Part shown: positions 8,404-17,294 of the stretch, one piece after another
Layout: every line of letters starts with the position of its first letter
How positions within the stretch are numbered: position 1 is the first letter of the stretch
NCBI RefSeq assembly: GCF_000788395.1
Contig: NZ_CP009889.1
Span: 1,302,001 to 1,366,000 of the forward strand
Source: Pseudoalteromonas piratica
GTDB lineage: Bacteria; Pseudomonadota; Gammaproteobacteria; Enterobacterales; Alteromonadaceae
Reading direction: 5' to 3'
DNA: 64,000 nt
Notes under the pieces: generated by a model
Told to the model about the DNA's origin: nothing
Databases searched by the model: none
Seen by the model: only the letters and a program-made list of their open reading frames with translations
Made by a program: the position numbers and the translations under genes

Positions 8404-11400
8404 TTATTCCTTTGTCTCAGCCACTGGACTTCCTAACAAATCCGTATGTATAAAAATAATTTTTTTCTTCTGTATAGGTTGCCACACATTACTCCACGCA
8501 CTGCACCGGTCATCAGCAAAACAGGCTTTAACACGATAGGCGCGCTTAGTATCATCATTTGGAAGTGCAAAGCTTGTAGATGCGCTCTTTTGAATAAGTT
8601 GCCAATTGGCTTCAGTATAGTTGCCACAAGTTTCACCACATGCGTAATGCTGAAGTTCATAACTCTCAGCATTAGCGATGGTTGACCAAATTAATGTACC
8701 TTCAGTTTTTTCAAGTAATGGAATCGAAATACCGTCAGGCTTACCCAAAACTTTCAATGGTGCGCTGATAAATAGAGAAGAGTCAGATGGATATCTAGTT
8801 GTTAAATCATTGATATCTTTAAAGCACTCCCAAATAGTGTTTCTTTCAATTGGATTTTCATAAATTTGTAATCCATTATTCCCTTCTGTGCCACGCCATC
8901 CCTTTTTATCATCCGGGTCTGCTCTACGACAGTTTTCAACACCCGATATGTCCCAATAAAAAGTTGTCGGCTGACCAGCCAGAACTACATTTGGTACCCA
9001 TTCAAAACGATTGACATTAACTGTGTCGTTAGTCGTTACTGTTATGCTATTACTATGCGCGCCACACTCTTGCTGCGCATTACAAGCCTGGATACGATAA
9101 ACTTTATTCTCAACTATTTCAGGCAATAAATAACTTTGCTCTGTTACATAGCCTTCCAACTGCCATGCTGTGTAAGGGATCTCTGTACAACTCGCCCCGC
9201 ACTTTGCTACCTCTAATTTGTAATTGTCAGCGGACGAATTATAAGTCCATATTAAACTGTCTGAGTTTTTACTGAGGATTGGCATATTTACACCATCAGC
9301 TTCTTGCAAAACATCAAGCTGCGCTGTAATAAATTTAGAATTATCAAATGGATATCTTACTCCTGATTTAGTAAAACATTCCCACTTCGTTTGCTTTTGC
9401 TGAACTTCAGTAAATATTTGAACACCGTTATTACCAACATTAGTTCTCGGCCCTTTCGGGTCGACTTCAACATCTGCTCTTTGACATGTTTCAACACCCG
9501 AAATGTTCCAGTAGAAAGTTGATGGTTGGCCCACTACAACTTTATTCGGAGTCCATTCAAATCGATTAACCGTAACTGGGTCGACAACCTCAACTTCAGT
9601 TACAACTCCCGTAGTACAAAGGGTTTCATCATTACAACTTAATACTTTAAATGTATGTTTACCTTTTTCATTGAGTATTGGGCTAGCTATCAGGTGATTT
9701 TCAACAAAAGCTTTTTGAACTACCTTTGGTTTATACGTTGTATTAAGCGTGCCATTTGGTAACGTATGTACAACTGTGTAATAACCATCTACGCGAATAC
9801 CACTTGCCCACTTCCAACTGATAGTCACATTATTACCTGCGTTGACATATGTTTTGTCTACTGTAACTGCTGTTGCTTCTCCTGATTTACCGTAAACATG
9901 TATGCGTAACTCTGGACCATATTCACTGCATACACCGTTACTACAATGGGCATACGATAAGAAATAATAGCCTGTCGATTGAGGTGTGAACTTGGCTATA
10001 TTCCCTTGATATGTGATTGATTCGGTTGCTGGTTGCTTATTTGTGCCTTCAAGGTTTCCAGTTTGCAACTTTAATTTATAACTTTGCGCACCCGATATTA
10101 TCGGCATAGTTACTGAAACACTACTATTCACACGCTGATAGTTGCCACCTGCGACATCTGGCATTTCTTCAGGTTTTGCAGGAAACACATCAACCGTAAT
10201 ATTGACATCACCACTACAATGGGAATCGTCATTACACGAATCGATTTTAAAGGTGTGTGGGCCAGCTAATGTTAGTGACTCTGTTGTTTGCTCAAAATCA
10301 AAAACACCTGTTGGTTGCGTAATATTTGCATATTGTTTGGTGGTACCATCTGGTCTCATTTGTTTCAGTTTATAATGACCGCCAACACGAACACCATTAA
10401 ATGCCCATTTAATATTTGCGCTACTACCAACACTTGTTGAAACAGGATCTGCCACCACGTTTTTGGCATACCCCGGCCTACCATATACAACAATTCTCTG
10501 TGTTGGGCCAAATTCACTACAGTAATTACCTTTACATTGTGCATATGATACAAAATGATAACCTGTTTTAGATGAGGAAAAACTGGTGTTAGAGCCGGTA
10601 AAGTTTTTAGTAAGTAGAGGTTGTTTATTGACCCCTTCAATCGGTCCAGTCTCAACTTTTAAACGATAGCTTGTTGCACCATCTATCGCTGATATATTCA
10701 CATTAATAGTTGAATTAAGTGGATAATAGTGGCCGCCCACAACTGATGGTATTGCTGTTGGCGCAGTAATTGGGGTACCTTCAATACTGACATTTCGTGC
10801 ACTACCGCATCCAACGTTTTCTGGATTACATGCAACAATCGAAAAAATATTTTGTGAGCTTGTTACAGTTACATCCATATACTGGTTGCTCGTACGGCTT
10901 AGTTCAGTCCCTTCTTTTGAAATAACATATGAAATCCCAGGTACATTTCCACCAGGTAAATCCCAAGTAAGTTTACTATTACCGCCAACTTCCACACTCG
11001 ATGGAGTTGCTTTAAAATTATTTACGCCACCAGGTGCAGTATAAAAATAAATTGGTAAAGAGGTTGAATATGGTCCACACCCAATTTCATTACATGCACG
11101 TACCTTGTAGTATCGTCTGCCGTAATTTGCGTGGGAAACAGAGTCTGTTAGCGACTTATAATCATGTATTTTTGAACTATCTTCAAATAATTCATAACGA
11201 TTTGCACCACTAATGCTCGACCATTTTATTTCTTTCGAACTATTTACGGGGTGGTACGCATAACCAATATCTAAGTTTGGCGCTTGGGTGATAGCTTCAG
11301 CTACATTGACATTTGCACTGCCCCACGGCCCACACGGAAGACTTGGATTACATGCCCTCACCTTAAAGATATAAGTGCCGGTTTGGCTAAGCGCAGAGGA

Positions 11401-12516
11401 GGTGAAACTTGTTGAAGTTGCCCCTGACGTATGATTTAAACTTGGTAAGTTTTCAATATGACCCGACGGTGCTACAACTTGCCTTTCATAATATGAACCA
11501 GAATAAATAATGTGCTGTGGATTAGGCCAACTAATATCAACAGTGTTATGTTTAATGACTGTTGTGTTACTCGCACTTGGGGAAGCTTGTTTAGGCGAAC
11601 CATAAGAGTGTGTTCTACGCCAAGAACTTAATCCACTACAACCTGCATTATTACAAGCACGATATTTAATATAGTTATAACCCCAGTCACTCCTCAAAGT
11701 TACTTGGTTAGCACTTGATTGTAATTGATAATTACTGTCAGTTGTGCTCATAAAAACTTGGTAATATGTGGCATTCGCTACTGTCGGTAAACTCAGTTGA
11801 ACTGATGTACCATACGGGTGATAACTGCCGCCAACTACATCAGGAATGGAGCTAGGTGTTGACGGTTTGTCGTAAAAGCTGACATATCGAGTGCTCGATA
11901 AAGGACCACAACCACCATCGTTACAAGCATTGACACGGTAACTATTAGTGCCACTCGTGCTGCTGGAAATCGTTGTAGATGTGCGATTCCCCTGATAATA
12001 AAGACTGCCGTTCTGGTAAAGGTTAAAATAATCAGCACCACTTGTGGATGACCATGAAATAGTCTGATTACTATTAATCGGTGCATTACTTGGTGCACTC
12101 GGGGTGCTTAACCTTCCTGGCGCCGGCGGTAAAACTCTAACATTTGCTGTCAAGTATATTCTATCACCACTGCTGTCTTGACAATACCAGCTAGTTGTTC
12201 TGTTTACTGGGCTTGAAAAAAGTTGGCGCCCATTATTTCCAACAGCTGTGCGGCGCTTGTTATTACCAAAACAAAACTCTGCTCCTTCAATATTCCAATA
12301 AAAGGTTGTCGGAGTGCCAAGCGTAACAACAGAGGGTGACCATTCAAATCTATGCACTTTCATTGCTGCAAAAGAACTAAATGAAGCAAACAACAAAATA
12401 AAGATGAAAAAGCAAACAAAAGGACTTTTTAGCTTTGCGTAAAATTGACTAGATAAACTAGTAAGTAACGTCGACGATGAGAATTCGCCATTTTTAAGAA
12501 CAGGCATTGATTTCAC
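8404..12516 (-). CDS. Giant secreted Ig/fibronectin-like repeat protein ending in an RHS motif
   Basis: This is a 1370-aa surface protein. It uses a GTG start at 12516 with AAGGA 7 nt upstream; ATG 12507 is the alternative. A hydrophobic segment at about 32-51 is the export signal. Three homologous blocks begin with HRFEW/NRFEW, then GQPTTFYW-I-G-E-C, at residues about 54, 985 and 1168. Between them are about ten beta-sandwich modules with W/Y core residues and paired cysteines (RVNACNDGGCGP, KVRACNEIGCGPYS), like Ig/FN3 folds. The very end is FIHTDLLGSPVAETKE, a signature normally inside RHS cores. The gene sits 4 bp upstream of the RHS gene, whose ribosome site (AAGGA) lies in its last codons. 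It probably presents, binds or delivers the RHS toxin, which is inferred from context. Confidence 0.8.
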   Translation of the reverse strand: MKSMPVLKNGEFSSSTLLTSLSSQFYAKLKSPFVCFFIFILLFASFSSFAAMKVHRFEWSPSVVTLGTPTTFYWNIEGAEFCFGNNKRRTAVGNNGRQLFSSPVNRTTSWYCQDSSGDRIYLTANVRVLPPAPGRLSTPSAPSNAPINSNQTISWSSTSGADYFNLYQNGSLYYQGNRTSTTISSSTSGTNSYRVNACNDGGCGPLSSTRYVSFYDKPSTPSSIPDVVGGSYHPYGTSVQLSLPTVANATYYQVFMSTTDSNYQLQSSANQVTLRSDWGYNYIKYRACNNAGCSGLSSWRRTHSYGSPKQASPSASNTTVIKHNTVDISWPNPQHIIYSGSYYERQVVAPSGHIENLPSLNHTSGATSTSFTSSALSQTGTYIFKVRACNPSLPCGPWGSANVNVAEAITQAPNLDIGYAYHPVNSSKEIKWSSISGANRYELFEDSSKIHDYKSLTDSVSHANYGRRYYKVRACNEIGCGPYSTSLPIYFYTAPGGVNNFKATPSSVEVGGNSKLTWDLPGGNVPGISYVISKEGTELSRTSNQYMDVTVTSSQNIFSIVACNPENVGCGSARNVSIEGTPITAPTAIPSVVGGHYYPLNSTINVNISAIDGATSYRLKVETGPIEGVNKQPLLTKNFTGSNTSFSSSKTGYHFVSYAQCKGNYCSEFGPTQRIVVYGRPGYAKNVVADPVSTSVGSSANIKWAFNGVRVGGHYKLKQMRPDGTTKQYANITQPTGVFDFEQTTESLTLAGPHTFKIDSCNDDSHCSGDVNITVDVFPAKPEEMPDVAGGNYQRVNSSVSVTMPIISGAQSYKLKLQTGNLEGTNKQPATESITYQGNIAKFTPQSTGYYFLSYAHCSNGVCSEYGPELRIHVYGKSGEATAVTVDKTYVNAGNNVTISWKWASGIRVDGYYTVVHTLPNGTLNTTYKPKVVQKAFVENHLIASPILNEKGKHTFKVLSCNDETLCTTGVVTEVEVVDPVTVNRFEWTPNKVVVGQPSTFYWNISGVETCQRADVEVDPKGPRTNVGNNGVQIFTEVQQKQTKWECFTKSGVRYPFDNSKFITAQLDVLQEADGVNMPILSKNSDSLIWTYNSSADNYKLEVAKCGASCTEIPYTAWQLEGYVTEQSYLLPEIVENKVYRIQACNAQQECGAHSNSITVTTNDTVNVNRFEWVPNVVLAGQPTTFYWDISGVENCRRADPDDKKGWRGTEGNNGLQIYENPIERNTIWECFKDINDLTTRYPSDSSLFISAPLKVLGKPDGISIPLLEKTEGTLIWSTIANAESYELQHYACGETCGNYTEANWQLIQKSASTSFALPNDDTKRAYRVKACFADDRCSAWSNVWQPIQKKKIIFIHTDLLGSPVAETKE

Positions 12517-12908
12517 ACAATCATCCTTGATTTATTTTCCATTTTAAAAACAGGGCATTATATTGAGGAGAACTTTATTTTCAAGAATAACTGTAACTAA
12601 ATGTAAAAAATTAAGTGATAGAACATACTTTTTAGTAACAACACTTGAGTGATACAGTTTATAGAATTGAAGATTAAATAAATTTGTTTGAATTACTTCT
12701 CAATCAGACATTAATGACGACGCTACTGTAAAAATCTGATTACTTGTCAAACCTACCAAAGCCCACACTCTGTTGTGGGCTTTTTATTGGCTGAATACGT
12801 TAGATTACATGCCAAAAAAGCAAAAATTTCATATAATTAAAAATCTAACTGAAAAGTAGAATAGCCATCTTAAATTGATTTTTATTTTGTTTTGCTCATG
12901 GAATTGGT
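12517..12908. other. Gene-free control region between divergent genes
   Basis: These 392 bp are AT-rich and separate the minus-strand Ig-like gene from the plus-strand gene at 12909. I see no coding frame. The one clear element is a plus-strand intrinsic terminator at 12758-12786 that follows no visible gene. Promoters for both flanking genes must lie here, but none is clear enough to name. Confidence 0.6.
12758..12786 (+). terminator. Orphan intrinsic terminator (plus strand)
   Basis: AAGCCCACA (12759-12767) pairs with TGTGGGCTT (12774-12782) around a short loop and runs into TTTTT. It is a strong terminator read left to right. No plus-strand gene lies upstream of it in this region, so it may close a small RNA starting at about 12640-12700, or be a relic. 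Confidence 0.75.
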
Positions 12909-14684
12909 GTGACTAAGAAGTTTTTAATATTTTCTGTTCTTGTATTATTACTCGTACCACTTATTTGGTTTGCTAACTTCTACTCCCCAGCTGACATTGA
13001 CGTAAACACAACTCAAGTACTTGTTCACTCAGATAGCCCGTTACCTCAATACCCAACAGATAGCACGCCTCAAATACAAACTAAAAACGAAGAGAAACCG
13101 TTATCAGTAGATGATAAAACGCCGAGCTATTGTAAAGATCAACCGCGTTATTTCGCTAGGTTTGAGCGTGATAAAATTAACTATCTGAGCCAAATTGCCA
13201 TTGCCTGGCATATGCAAGGTGAATCATTATTTAAAATAAAGCATGCATTAGAACATACCGTATCGAAAGACGCTGCAGACCGTTTCTTACAAAATGTTAA
13301 GCTTGTTTCTTCATATAATGAAGCAAATCAGCGTAAAAGCGTACAATTTATCAATGAAGGTATTCGTTTTGCCGATTATGTAAAAGAAAAGCATCGTTAT
13401 CGTTTTGAAAAATGGCGAAAAACTAGTTCTAAAAAACCGTTTATTGAAAATTATCGCGAGCAAATAGCACGCTACCCTGATATCGCTGTCGATATTTTAC
13501 AAACAGCCTTTGTCCAAGCTGTTAATCGTGATAACCCTAAGCCTAATTTTGACGACTTGTTATTACTTTACGATAGCTATTTTTCGCTTAACCCATCTCC
13601 CAATAAGTTTATTCTATCTGCGCAATTACCCTATGTACTCAACGGCCTCACTGGCGAAAAAGCGCTTTTGGCCCTTTCTCGTTTGTTATTAATCGAACAA
13701 TTACATTCAAGCGAAAGTCAGTCTCTGTTGCTATCGCGCATTGGTGGGCTCAACACACAATTTGCAGATATTATAAAAGGCGCTTCGATAACCAACCCGG
13801 CAGACATCGACAGTAATGCCCTGCAGTTACAAATTAAGCAAATCATCAAGCAACAACAGCTTTCTTTAAAGGAACAAAATGTTTGCCAATTATATGGTGT
13901 TGACGCAATACAAAGTGACATAAAAGTTAGCTATGTCGACGCGAAGGATCTGCCATACCCTCATCCTAGTTGTGATAGATTACTCTCTGTAAAAGCAAAA
14001 GAAGTGGGAATGCTCGCACTCTTTACTGAGTTATCTGCACAGTTTTTAGCGCTTGATATTGATCTCAATAACTTATCCGATGCAGCCCAAATCAAGCGTG
14101 CAGATTTAATGCAAGTTTACGAATATCTTGAGAAAAAATCGCCATTTGAACGCGAGCTTGCATACTTGTTATTGTATTCTAGGCCAATGCAAAATAAGCG
14201 CCTTGAAATCATTGACGCACTCGTGAGTCAGGGGCTTTATCCAAAAAATACCAATGCGGTTGCAGTAATTCAACGGCTTAAAAATGACGAAGCATTAAAA
14301 ATACTCGCGCGCATGGAAAACATTGACCTGCCCAATCAGCGCGGTGAAAGTATCATTTACAATTTAATGTTTATGAACCCGACATTGACCAGTGAACTTA
14401 TAAATCGTGGATTTACACAAAAGCATACAGAACAGAGCCCTGATCCACTGCTAAAAATGTTGCATTATTTACGTGAAAATCGTGAATCTGAAAAATGGAT
14501 CGCTGTTATTACTGCACTCATCAATAACGGTGCAAAGATTGAATCACAGCATTTAAATGAAGTGTATCGATTGCAACTCACGCTACCGGAACTTTATTCG
14601 CAATTAGTTGGCCGCCACCCAGAGCTAAAACCATCGGAGCCTTCAGAACTTAAAGTCGTTCAATGTCATAGCTCTGAGAAATAA
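12909..14684 (+). CDS. Membrane-anchored protein with ankyrin-like C-terminal repeats, unknown function
   Basis: This 591-aa protein uses a GTG start at 12909 and a weak ribosome site (GGAATT). Residues 4-25 form one hydrophobic N-terminal segment (FLIFSVLVLLLVPLIWFANFY), either an anchor or an uncleaved signal, followed by a low-complexity Ser/Thr/Pro linker. The rest is helical. Residues about 440-560 have a helix-turn-helix rhythm like ankyrin repeats (DEALKILARMENIDLPNQRGESIIYNLMF, then LTSELINRGF, then ITALINNGAKIE). It probably sits in the periplasm tethered to the inner membrane. It is convergent with the channel gene that follows (12 bp between stops). No enzyme motif was recognised. 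Confidence 0.75.
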   Translation: MTKKFLIFSVLVLLLVPLIWFANFYSPADIDVNTTQVLVHSDSPLPQYPTDSTPQIQTKNEEKPLSVDDKTPSYCKDQPRYFARFERDKINYLSQIAIAWHMQGESLFKIKHALEHTVSKDAADRFLQNVKLVSSYNEANQRKSVQFINEGIRFADYVKEKHRYRFEKWRKTSSKKPFIENYREQIARYPDIAVDILQTAFVQAVNRDNPKPNFDDLLLLYDSYFSLNPSPNKFILSAQLPYVLNGLTGEKALLALSRLLLIEQLHSSESQSLLLSRIGGLNTQFADIIKGASITNPADIDSNALQLQIKQIIKQQQLSLKEQNVCQLYGVDAIQSDIKVSYVDAKDLPYPHPSCDRLLSVKAKEVGMLALFTELSAQFLALDIDLNNLSDAAQIKRADLMQVYEYLEKKSPFERELAYLLLYSRPMQNKRLEIIDALVSQGLYPKNTNAVAVIQRLKNDEALKILARMENIDLPNQRGESIIYNLMFMNPTLTSELINRGFTQKHTEQSPDPLLKMLHYLRENRESEKWIAVITALINNGAKIESQHLNEVYRLQLTLPELYSQLVGRHPELKPSEPSELKVVQCHSSEK

Positions 14685-14696
14685 TAGCCCTAGCAG

Positions 14697-15392
14697 TTAT
14701 TCGCTTTTTTGCTTAGCTGATGTGTTATTACCGACATGATTTTGCTGCAAAATGTTGAGTCTCGCCCCCACCAAGCTGGCCACTAAAATTGTTAAATAAA
14801 GCTGCCCAACCACTGCTTCAAAATAAACAAAAACACGTGACAAAGGGATATTAGGAGAAATATCGCCAAAACCTAAGGTGGTGAGTGTGACAAAAGAAAA
14901 GTAAATGAACTCAGGAAAGAGTGCATACCATTTTGTTGTTACAACAACGTTGTTAAAGGCAGGCGCAAAATTGATATGGATAAGGCAATAAATAAGCGCC
15001 CATATCACCCCCATCATAAAATACAGGCAAATGGCACCCAGAATTTTATTACTGTCAATAATGCCTGAGAAAAGCACTTGCTTGGCAGTTTTAAACGCGG
15101 TGAATAAAAAGAATACTAACATTAACGCTAGAGTCACGTTATCACCCATGCTGTTATCGATAAAAAGGGTAAACCAAGACATTGCGATAATTACAAAGGG
15201 GAATAGCATCTTATACTTGAAAAATGGGCTTTTAGAATCAATTCCCCAAACAGAAAGCAACAGGGTAAACATGGTGCTAGCCTGCATAACATGCTGTAAT
15301 TTTGCACTAAAAAACTGATGACAAAGTGCTGTGCCGAACAAAAGGAGTGTTAGTGCAATGGTAAGATAGCGAAAGTTATCCCGATGGCTCAT
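14697..15392 (-). CDS. Potassium-channel-like membrane protein (Ion_trans_2)
   Basis: This 231-aa inner-membrane protein has about six hydrophobic segments. Residues 163-177 are the pore helix and selectivity filter (FVTLTTLGFGD at about 167-177), the TLGFGD form of the K+ channel signature, followed by the last helix (VFVYFEAVVGQLYLTILVASLVGARL). This matches the two-pore-helix Ion_trans_2 family preceded by extra N-terminal segments. No cytosolic RCK/TrkA domain follows; the C-terminus is a short polar tail. The likely role is a K+-selective passive channel. ATG at 15392 follows a weak site. It is separate from, and convergent with, the gene ending at 14684. Confidence 0.8.
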   Translation of the reverse strand: MSHRDNFRYLTIALTLLLFGTALCHQFFSAKLQHVMQASTMFTLLLSVWGIDSKSPFFKYKMLFPFVIIAMSWFTLFIDNSMGDNVTLALMLVFFLFTAFKTAKQVLFSGIIDSNKILGAICLYFMMGVIWALIYCLIHINFAPAFNNVVVTTKWYALFPEFIYFSFVTLTTLGFGDISPNIPLSRVFVYFEAVVGQLYLTILVASLVGARLNILQQNHVGNNTSAKQKSE

Positions 15393-15503
15393 GCTTTCAT
15401 CCAGAAAAATTTATTATTATAAACACGTTATTCTACGTACAGCTTTAATAAAAGCTAGCCAAAGACAGTGAAATAAATTTTAGGCCGCTGGAAAAGACCG
15501 GTT

Positions 15504-16670
15504 TTATTGAGCGATATTAACAGCAAGATTAAAGTCGCTTGCCACACGAATGTAAGGCATGGCGATATCATGTTTTGCAACCAGCATTTCGGCATGTTGT
15601 TTGGCCAAGTGATATGACTCAAAATCAAAGGCAACGCTATAGTAGGCCCCATTCATTTCAACAATACTCGCCCCCACTTTTTCCGCTAGAAACAACGCAT
15701 TTTCACGCACACTAAATTTGCCAAACTGTAAAACAAATCCACTTAAATTTTTTGCTTTGGGTGTAGTTTCAACAGTTGCAACTGCGAGCGCAACAGGCTT
15801 AGCGGTACGTTGTTTTGGTGCGCTAGGTTTTTCCGTTTCAAGTAAAAATAATTCTGCCTGAGGCACACCATTTGCCACAGCAATCTGAGCGTAGGAATGC
15901 GCTTTATTGCTATTTTGTGAAACATGCTCACCTTTAAAATAAAGCGATGCAAGATTATGTGCAGCAAAGCCATTCCCTTTTTCGGCAGCTAATTCGTAGT
16001 AATTAATGGCTTGCTCTGGGTTATTTTTGAAAATAAGCGTGGCGTAAATAAATTGCGCTTTATCATAGCCACTCTCAGCAGATTGTTTTATTAAACTTAG
16101 GCCATGACTTTGGTCGCGAACAACGCCTTCACCTTTTAGATAAAGTGCGCCTAATTCCAGTTTGGCTTTGTCATCTCCGTTTTCAACAGCAGTTGTTAAC
16201 CACTCTACAGCCTTTTGCGGTTCATACACTAAGCTTGCATCATCGCTGTATCGACTTGCGAGTTTGCGTTGTGCGTTTGTCGAACCATTTCGTGCCGCTT
16301 TTAAATAGTGTTCAAATGCCAAACGTTTTCTTTTTTCAACATCAACACCGACCACTTTGCCAAGCTCATAGGCTAATGCAAGATTAAATGACCCTTCGCC
16401 ATGTCCTTGCTCATCTGCCAAAATCAGATACTCAAGGGCTTTTCGTTTGTTTTTAACAACACCTTGCCCTTTGGCATAAAGGGTTGCCAAAATGAAACTC
16501 GCTTCACCATTATTTTCTTCAGATAACTCGGCACACTCATAACGCGCATTAACAAAATCAGCGCTATTAAATGCTGTTGTACAATCGTTATCTAATTCTG
16601 TCACATACTGTGCATGTGCACTTATAAAAGGTGCTAGCAGTGTTAAAAATAAAAGAGAGCGTATTTTCAT
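15504..16670 (-). CDS. Secreted Sel1-repeat protein with C-terminal SPOR-like domain
   Basis: This 388-aa protein has a signal peptide (MKIRSLLFLTLLAPFISAHA). Residues about 50-270 are tandem Sel1/TPR-like repeats (ATLYAKGQGVVKNKRKALEYLI, AYELGKVVGVDVEKRKRLAFEHYL, ALYLKGEGVVRDQSHGLSLI). The C-terminal part from about 310 (GFVLQFGKFSVRENALFLAEKVG) has the beta-alpha-beta rhythm of a SPOR domain, which binds denuded peptidoglycan. The combination suggests a periplasmic adaptor at septa or cell wall sites; this is inferred from domains. It ends 111 bp before the channel gene and lies downstream of greA beyond a terminator, so it has its own promoter. Confidence 0.82.
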   Translation of the reverse strand: MKIRSLLFLTLLAPFISAHAQYVTELDNDCTTAFNSADFVNARYECAELSEENNGEASFILATLYAKGQGVVKNKRKALEYLILADEQGHGEGSFNLALAYELGKVVGVDVEKRKRLAFEHYLKAARNGSTNAQRKLASRYSDDASLVYEPQKAVEWLTTAVENGDDKAKLELGALYLKGEGVVRDQSHGLSLIKQSAESGYDKAQFIYATLIFKNNPEQAINYYELAAEKGNGFAAHNLASLYFKGEHVSQNSNKAHSYAQIAVANGVPQAELFLLETEKPSAPKQRTAKPVALAVATVETTPKAKNLSGFVLQFGKFSVRENALFLAEKVGASIVEMNGAYYSVAFDFESYHLAKQHAEMLVAKHDIAMPYIRVASDFNLAVNIAQ

Positions 16671-16683
16671 AATTTACAAACAA

Positions 16684-16709
16684 AAAAGCTCGGTAATAAC
16701 CGAGCTTTT
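16684..16709 (-). terminator. Intrinsic terminator after greA
   Basis: AAAAGCTCGG pairs with CCGAGCTTTT around TAATAA. On the minus strand the hairpin ends in TTTTTTG. It lies 6 bp after the greA stop and is symmetrical enough to work in both directions. Confidence 0.85.
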
Positions 16710-16714
16710 GTAGA

Positions 16715-17191
16715 TTAAATGTATTCTACTTCAGTGATTTCGTACTCAACCGCACCATTTGGGGTTTTGATTGTTACTGCATCGTCGATTTCTTTACCAA
16801 TCAAACCGCGAGCAATTGGTGAGTTAAATGAAATCAGATTATTTTTAATGTCAGCTTCATCGTCACCTACGATGCGATAAGTCGTTTCTTCGTCGGTATC
16901 TACGTTAACGATAGTAACAGTTGCACCAAAAATTACTTTGCCGTTATTTTGCATTTTAGTAACGTCGATGATTTGCACTGTTGAAAGTTTTGCTTCAATT
17001 TCTTGAATACGGCCTTCACAAAAACCTTGTTCTTCACGCGCTGCATGATATTCCGCGTTTTCTTTTAAGTCACCGTGTTCACGTGCTTCAGCAATATCAG
17101 CGACAATTTTTGGACGGCGTACCGTTTTTAATTCATTTAACTCTTCACGCAGTAGTTGTTCACCACGAACTGTCATAGGTGTTTGTTGCAT
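16715..17191 (-). CDS. greA: Transcription elongation factor GreA
   Basis: This 158-aa protein is full family length. GreA enters the secondary channel of stalled RNA polymerase and stimulates cleavage of backtracked RNA. The N-terminal coiled coil (residues 1-75) has the acidic tip [20 protein letters not shown], typical of GreA, and [14 protein letters not shown]. The C-terminal FKBP-like domain has [17 protein letters not shown], and [19 protein letters not shown] at 17191 is preceded by GGAAGAA about 8 nt away. The order carA-carB-greA on one strand is common in gammaproteobacteria. Here a terminator separates carB from greA. Confidence 0.97.
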   Translation of the reverse strand: MQQTPMTVRGEQLLREELNELKTVRRPKIVADIAEAREHGDLKENAEYHAAREEQGFCEGRIQEIEAKLSTVQIIDVTKMQNNGKVIFGATVTIVNVDTDEETTYRIVGDDEADIKNNLISFNSPIARGLIGKEIDDAVTIKTPNGAVEYEITEVEYI

Positions 17192-17217
17192 TCTTCTTCC
17201 TAGAACTTTTCAGAATC

Positions 17218-17242
17218 AAAAGCCCGGCATAACCGGGCTTTT
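17218..17242 (-). terminator. Bidirectional terminator between carB and greA
   Basis: AGCCCGG and CCGGGCT pair around CATAA, flanked by AAA on one side and TTTTT on the other, so the hairpin carries a T-run in either direction. It ends the carAB transcript about 55 bp after the carB stop. GreA must therefore have its own promoter just below it. Confidence 0.85.
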
Positions 17243-17294
17243 TCGTTTCTATTTTAATTGTCTTAGTCTATATCAAAAAATATAGACGGGGCAA

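Noticed and set aside
13718..13921. Minus-strand frame inside the repeat-protein gene at 12909
   Set aside because: No start context and no protein-like pattern.
15741..16387. Several open frames within the Sel1/SPOR gene
   Set aside because: Shadows in other frames of a repetitive coding sequence.
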